From contig JAGXHO010000208.1 of NCBI GenBank assembly GCA_024636105.1, forward strand, positions 1 to 6,515: DNA of 6,515 bases, written 5' to 3'. Of the stretch, positions 1 through 6,515 are shown one piece after another (within the stretch, counting starts at the first letter, position 1; every line of letters starts with the position of its first letter). Both the position numbers and the translations under genes were made by a program. Origin of the DNA: Trueperaceae bacterium (GTDB taxonomy: Bacteria > Deinococcota > Deinococci > Deinococcales > Trueperaceae). The notes under the pieces were generated by a model, which worked only from the letters and a program-made list of their open reading frames with translations, was not told the DNA's origin and ran no database searches.

Positions 1-375
1 CGGCTAGGGTTCGTGGTGCTTGCCATGGGTTTGATCGGCGCCGTCGCCGGCTTCGGGATGCAGTGGTACGCCGGCGCGGAGTATTACCCGCTCAACATCG
101 GCGGGCGCCCCATGAACCCCTGGCCCAACTACATCGTCATCACCTTCGAGGTGACCGTGCTGCTCTCCGCCTTCACCGCGGGCCTGATCATGCTCGCGCG
201 CAACGGCCTGCCGCGCCCGTACCACTCGATCTTCAACGCCCCGGGTTTCGAGCGCGCCAGCCGCGACGGCTACTACCTGTGCGTCGAGTCGGTCGATCCA
301 CGCTTCGACGAGGCGAACGTACGCGCCTTCCTGGAAGGGACCGGCCCCGTCCGCGTCGAGGAGGTGGCCCCGTGA
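1..375 (+). CDS. actD: ActD, Alternative Complex III membrane subunit (DUF3341 family), 3' part only
   Basis: This is the C-terminal 124 residues of an ActD-type subunit of Alternative Complex III, the quinol oxidoreductase that replaces cytochrome bc1 in many bacteria. The frame is open to the left edge, so the start and the usual N-terminal soluble domain lie outside the window. Two membrane helices are visible, at codons about 5-24 and 44-65. Between them is the family-typical stretch MQWYAGAEYYPLNIGGRP, followed by NPWPNYIVITFE. After helix 2 come NGLPRPYHSIFNAPGFERAS and a soluble tail with YYLCVESVDPRFDE, again typical of the family. ActD is thought to be a two-helix anchor subunit without cofactors. 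The stop codon TGA (373-375) overlaps the GTG start of actE, so the two are translationally coupled. The identification rests on remembered family motifs and on the actE-actF order downstream, and it is strong. Confidence 0.93.
   Translation, partial: RLGFVVLAMGLIGAVAGFGMQWYAGAEYYPLNIGGRPMNPWPNYIVITFEVTVLLSAFTAGLIMLARNGLPRPYHSIFNAPGFERASRDGYYLCVESVDPRFDEANVRAFLEGTGPVRVEEVAP
358..364 (+). promoter_or_regulatory. Ribosome-binding site of actE (decides the GTG start)
   Basis: GAGGAGG lies inside the last codons of actD, seven bases before the GTG at 372. It supports the GTG rather than the in-frame ATG at 423. The ATG would leave a signal peptide with no basic residues before the hydrophobic core and has no comparable Shine-Dalgarno match. 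Confidence 0.75.
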
Positions 376-989
376 ACCGTGGTCCCGCACGAAGCGGACG
401 GATCCGAAGCGCGCGCGCGGCGATGCTCGCCGCCGTCCTCGCGCTGCTGCTCGCGGCCTGCGGCAACAACATGGTCGACCAGCCGAAGGTAAGCGCGCAG
501 CAGGGATCGGCGTTCTTCGCCGACGGCAGCGGCGCCCGGCCGCCCGTCGAGGGGACCGTGTCGCGCGCGGTCGGCGCGATCGATCCGGCGTTCTTCACGG
601 GTCAGCAGGACGGCGCCTTGGCGACCGAACTGCCGATCGAGCTCAGCGTCGAACTCCTGCAGCGCGGCCAGCAGCGTTACGACATCTACTGCGCGGTCTG
701 CCACGGCTACACGGGCGCGGGCGACGGCATGATCGTCACGCGCGGCTTCCCCGCGCCCACGTCGTTCCACGCCGAGCGCCTGCTCGCGCAGCCGGTCGGG
801 TACTTCTTCAACGCCGCGACGAACGGCTTCGGCCGCATGTACGGGTACGCATCGCGCATCCCTGCCGAGGACCGCTGGGCGATCTCCGCGTACGTCAAGG
901 CCCTGCAACTGTCGCAGAACGCCACCCAGGACGACGTCCCAGCGGCCATCCTGCTCGAGATCCTGGGCACCGAAGGGAGGGCGCGCTGA
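372..989 (+). CDS. actE: ActE, monohaem cytochrome c lipoprotein subunit of Alternative Complex III
   Basis: The 205-residue protein is the small cytochrome c subunit of ACIII, which takes electrons from the complex's multihaem/iron-sulfur part towards the oxidase on the outer face of the membrane. Residues 1-17 are rich in Arg. A hydrophobic segment (about 18-28) follows and ends in a lipobox, L27-A28-A29-C30, so the mature protein should be lipid-anchored at Cys30. The haem-binding motif is CAVCH (C107, C110, H111), within RYDIYCAVCHGYTGAGDG. Met156 in FGRMYGYASRIP is the likely distal haem ligand, and DRWAISAYVKALQ is the usual C-terminal helix of class I cytochromes. The length matches the family. 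The start is GTG, sharing GTGA with the actD stop. The stop (987-989) overlaps the actF ATG by one base. The order D-E-F is the standard ACIII arrangement. A generic c-type cytochrome is the only alternative, and the context makes ActE much more likely. Confidence 0.93.
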   Translation: MNRGPARSGRIRSARAAMLAAVLALLLAACGNNMVDQPKVSAQQGSAFFADGSGARPPVEGTVSRAVGAIDPAFFTGQQDGALATELPIELSVELLQRGQQRYDIYCAVCHGYTGAGDGMIVTRGFPAPTSFHAERLLAQPVGYFFNAATNGFGRMYGYASRIPAEDRWAISAYVKALQLSQNATQDDVPAAILLEILGTEGRAR

Positions 990-2215
990 TGGCCGCCCCC
1001 GCCACGCTCGCCACCGGCCGCCCCGCGGTCGTCGCCCTCGCGATCGGGGTCGTGGGCCTCGCCATCGGCTTGGCCGTCGGTCTCGGCCAGGGCGACCTGC
1101 CCGGAGCGCTGCTGATGGGCTTCGTCTACTGGATCGGCCTGTCGCTCGGCGGCCTCGTGCTGCTGCTGGTCAACCACATGGCCGGTGGCTCCTGGGGTGC
1201 GGTCGTGCGCCGTCCGCTCGAGGCGATGGTCTCGGCGCTCCCGGTCGCGCTGCTCTTCTTCCTCCCGATCCTGTTCCTCATCCCGACGCTCTACCCATGG
1301 GCCGACGCCGCCTACGTCGAGAGCCAACCGCTCGTGGCCTGGAAGGCCGGCTACCTCAACACGACCTGGTTCGTGATCCGGGCGGTCATCTACTTCGGGC
1401 TGTGGATGCTCGCCGCCTGGATCTACCTGCGCGGCGCGCGCCAGCAGGACGAGGCCACGATCAAGGAGGCCGGCCCCATCGGCTACCGGCTCAAGAGCCA
1501 GGCCGCGCTCTGGATCGTTCTGCACGTGCTCGCGATGACCGTGGCCACGACCGACTGGACCATGTCGCTCAGCCCGTTGTGGTGGTCGGGGATCTACGGC
1601 ACCGTCTTCATGATCGGCCAGGCGATCGCCGCGATGGCGCTCACCATCCTCGTGATGGTGTGGGCCGCTGACCGCAGCGCGCGCATCGACGCCCTGCTCA
1701 CCGAGAAGCGCCTGCAGGATCTGGGCAACTTCCTGATGGCCTTCACCATGTTCTGGGCGTACGTCAACGCGAGCCAGCTGATCATCCAGTGGTCGAACAA
1801 CGTGGTGGAGACCGCGACCTTCTACGAACTGCGGCTCTACGAGCAGCCGTGGGAGGGCATGAGCGTCTACCTGCTCGTTGCCGGCTTCGCGATCCCGTTC
1901 CTGGTGCTCTTCTCGCGCTGGGTGAAGCGCAAGCGCGGCGCGCTCGCCTTCATGGCCGGTTGGGCGCTGCTCAACCAAGCGATCCACCTCTACTGGTACG
2001 TCGCCCCCGAGGTCGGGCGCGTGGGCTTGCCGGGCATCACCGACGTCGCGGTCCTCATCGGCCTCGGCGGGGTCTGGTTCGCTGCCTTTTTCCGCTCGCT
2101 CGGATCCCGCAGCGCGGTGCCCGAGCGCGACCCACGCCTGCTCGCGGCCGAACACGCCCTCCACCACGCCGTCGAGGGCGACGCTGTCGCCCCGGAGGTC
2201 CGCCATGCCGGTTGA
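989..2215 (+). CDS. actF: ActF, ten-helix membrane subunit of Alternative Complex III
   Basis: The 408-residue integral membrane protein belongs to the ActF family (a relative of the NrfD-like ActC), a core membrane subunit of ACIII. Ten hydrophobic helices can be placed at about residues 13-33, 40-61, 83-103, 125-147, 172-190, 200-225, 245-266, 292-309, 318-339 and 351-369. Family-typical segments are GFVYWIGLSLGG then VNHMAGGSWG and VVRRPLEA (43-79), TTDWTMSLSPLWWSGIYG (187-204), and FLMAFTMFWAYVNASQLIIQ with WSNN (248-271). The length is normal. The ATG at 989 is preceded by GGGAGG (975-980), eight bases away, and overlaps the actE stop in TGATG. The last 11 bases overlap the next cytochrome gene. 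The C-terminal 40 residues are hydrophilic and His/Glu-rich, and little can be said of them. ActF lacks haem motifs, as expected. The subunit call is firm. The exact helix ends are read by eye. Confidence 0.93.
   Translation: MAAPATLATGRPAVVALAIGVVGLAIGLAVGLGQGDLPGALLMGFVYWIGLSLGGLVLLLVNHMAGGSWGAVVRRPLEAMVSALPVALLFFLPILFLIPTLYPWADAAYVESQPLVAWKAGYLNTTWFVIRAVIYFGLWMLAAWIYLRGARQQDEATIKEAGPIGYRLKSQAALWIVLHVLAMTVATTDWTMSLSPLWWSGIYGTVFMIGQAIAAMALTILVMVWAADRSARIDALLTEKRLQDLGNFLMAFTMFWAYVNASQLIIQWSNNVVETATFYELRLYEQPWEGMSVYLLVAGFAIPFLVLFSRWVKRKRGALAFMAGWALLNQAIHLYWYVAPEVGRVGLPGITDVAVLIGLGGVWFAAFFRSLGSRSAVPERDPRLLAAEHALHHAVEGDAVAPEVRHAG
2194..2198 (+). promoter_or_regulatory. Ribosome-binding site of the cytochrome c gene, embedded in actF
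   Basis: GGAGG sits six bases before the ATG at 2205 and within the last codons of actF. It supports the 11-base overlap between the two genes as genuine and implies coupled translation. Confidence 0.7.
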
Positions 2216-2978
2216 CGACCCCATCCGTCGCACGGTCGTCTCGGCCGCCCAGGTGCGCCTCGGCTACGCGTTGGGTGGCATCGGCGCGGTGTCGCTGATC
2301 GTCGCGGTGCTGATCCTAGCGACCGCGCGGCCCCAGGGCGCGCCCGTGATCGTGGACGCCACCCAGCACGCGGCCGCGCTCGATCGCGCCGACGCCGCGC
2401 TCCGCGGCTTCGAACTCCGCGACGACGGCAGCGCGCGCATCGACATCGAGCACGCGATGCGGCTCGTGGCCGAACGCGGCGTCGACCTGACGATCGTCGC
2501 CGGCGGCGCTGCGCCTGCAGCGGCCCTACCCCCCGGCGACGGCGCCACCCCGAGCGACCCGTCCGTCACCGCGAGCGCCGCCCCCGATGGCGCGGCGCTC
2601 TACGCGCAGCACTGCAGCGCCTGCCACCAGGCCAACGGCGCGGGCATCCCTGGCGCCTTCCCGCCGATCGCCGCGCACGTGGGCGACCTCGTCGCCGCGG
2701 ATCGCTCGTACCCAGCCAAGGTCGTCCTATTCGGCCTGGCCGGTGCGATCACGGTGAACGGTGCGCCCTACAACGGAATCATGCCCGCCGTCGGCGCCAC
2801 CCTGGCGGACGCTGAGGTCGCGGCGATCCTCGACCACGTGTTGGACGCGTGGGGCGACGCCGACGTGCTCGGCGACGCCCGCACCCCGTATACGGCCGAC
2901 GAGGTCGCGACGTGGCGCGAGCTCGGGCTCTCCAACGCGGACGTCCTGGCGCTGCGCCAGGGCCTCACGCTCCCCTGA
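2205..2978 (+). CDS. Membrane-anchored monohaem class I cytochrome c closing the ACIII cluster
   Basis: The 257-residue protein has one N-terminal membrane helix (about 20-41) without a lipobox, so it is probably a signal anchor holding the rest outside. Residues 66-91 (GSARIDIEHAMRLVAERG and the preceding LRGFELRDD) resemble the G-W-V-D...R-I-P-I-x-x-A-M segment that I recall from anchored proteins beside ACIII and cytochrome-oxidase operons. An Ala/Pro linker (about 101-126) follows, then a cytochrome c domain (about 127-215) with haem motif CSACH (C137, C140, H141) in HCSACHQANGAGIPGAFPP. Met193 in NGIMPAVGATLADAEVAAIL is the probable distal ligand. The tail has YTADEVATWRELGLSNADVL. The gene overlaps actF and lies just before a terminator, so it is the last gene of the operon. 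The inferred role is electron transfer from ACIII to a terminal oxidase, or an accessory subunit. It has no evident resemblance to ActG, and no symbol is given. The cytochrome call is firm, its partner is inferred. Confidence 0.88.
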   Translation: MPVDDPIRRTVVSAAQVRLGYALGGIGAVSLIVAVLILATARPQGAPVIVDATQHAAALDRADAALRGFELRDDGSARIDIEHAMRLVAERGVDLTIVAGGAAPAAALPPGDGATPSDPSVTASAAPDGAALYAQHCSACHQANGAGIPGAFPPIAAHVGDLVAADRSYPAKVVLFGLAGAITVNGAPYNGIMPAVGATLADAEVAAILDHVLDAWGDADVLGDARTPYTADEVATWRELGLSNADVLALRQGLTLP

Positions 2979-3003
2979 CGACCTCGAGCGGAATCGCTCC
3001 GAC

Positions 3004-3039
3004 CGTGCGCGGGCGGCCCTCCGGGGCCGCCCGCGCACG
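3004..3039 (+). terminator. Perfect 16-bp GC-rich hairpin, probable intrinsic terminator of the act operon
   Basis: The left arm (3004-3019) and right arm (3024-3039) pair without mismatch around a TCCG loop (3020-3023). The arms contain GTGCGCGGGCGGCC and its complement. The run after the stem is only TTT (3040-3042), so the U-tract is weak, though stem stability is very high. It begins 25 bases after the stop of the cytochrome gene and 96 bases before the pullulanase start. That position suits termination of the respiratory operon. Partial read-through into the next gene cannot be excluded. Confidence 0.72.
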
Positions 3040-3122
3040 TTTCGGCGGGAGCGGACCCGACGCCGCGGTACGCTGGCGGCAACGGCCCTAGCGCGGCCCC
3101 AGCCGCAGCGCCCGACCCCGCC

Positions 3123-3129
3123 GAGGAGG
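3123..3129 (+). promoter_or_regulatory. Ribosome-binding site of the pullulanase gene (decides the GTG start)
   Basis: GAGGAGG lies five bases before the GTG at 3135. This GTG is also the first ATG, GTG or TTG in its frame after the stop at 2976-2978, because the intervening frame is open but contains no start codon. Together with the signal peptide that follows at once, this fixes the start well. Confidence 0.8.
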
Positions 3130-3134
3130 CGACC

Positions 3135-6515
<3,381 letters not shown>

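Noticed and set aside
423..989. Alternative actE start at the ATG at 423.
   Set aside because: It would remove the basic N-terminal region of the signal peptide and lacks a good ribosome-binding site, whereas the GTG at 372 has GAGGAGG at a good distance.
707..2233. A 508-codon open frame on the - strand opposite actE and actF.
   Set aside because: The product is rich in Asp, Arg, Glu and His without domain structure. The + strand encodes a clear ten-helix membrane protein with family motifs.
3040..3074. A possible promoter, with TACGCT at 3069-3074 as a -10-like box and TTTCGG at 3040-3045 as a -35-like box.
   Set aside because: The spacing (23 bases) is too long and the -35 match is poor, so it is not supported as a promoter.

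Overview
The window is GC-rich bacterial DNA (G or C at nearly every third codon position, no TTA codons noticed). It holds four complete or partial respiratory genes followed by one large carbohydrate-active enzyme gene, all on the + strand. Strong GAGGAGG/GGAGG-type Shine-Dalgarno sequences, two GTG starts and Sec or lipoprotein signals fit a free-living, aerobic, high-GC heterotroph. Lineage cannot be fixed from the sequence alone. An Alternative Complex III (ACIII) cluster next to a limit-dextrinase-type pullulanase with tandem CBM41 modules would be compatible with Deinococcota (for example Trueperaceae) or other high-GC ACIII-bearing phyla. This is a guess, not a result.

Left part (1-2978): the 3' end of actD (quinol:electron-acceptor oxidoreductase membrane subunit, DUF3341 family), complete actE (monohaem cytochrome c lipoprotein), complete actF (ten-helix membrane subunit) and a second, membrane-anchored monohaem cytochrome c. 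The genes overlap by 4, 1 and 11 bases, so they are almost certainly one translationally coupled operon continuing from actABC to the left of the window. ACIII oxidises menaquinol or ubiquinol and passes electrons to a periplasmic cytochrome or a haem-copper oxidase. The last gene is a plausible electron carrier, or an extra subunit, for that step.

Middle (2979-3134): a short intergenic region with a perfect 16-bp GC-rich hairpin followed by only TTT, read as a weak-tract intrinsic terminator, and then the pullulanase ribosome-binding site. No convincing promoter could be picked out.

Right part (3135-6515): one open frame running off the right edge. It encodes an exported pullulanase-type alpha-1,6-glucosidase: signal peptide with a possible lipobox, two closely related CBM41 modules, a pullulanase N2 region, CBM48, a GH13 catalytic domain with all catalytic motifs present, and most of the C-terminal beta domain. 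It would debranch extracellular starch, glycogen or pullulan. The link to the respiratory operon appears to be only adjacency.

Overall this is a fairly ordinary chromosomal region. No undescribed system was found. The points most worth a second look are the cytochrome c closing the ACIII cluster, the recent-looking CBM41 duplication and the unresolved lipoprotein status of the pullulanase.
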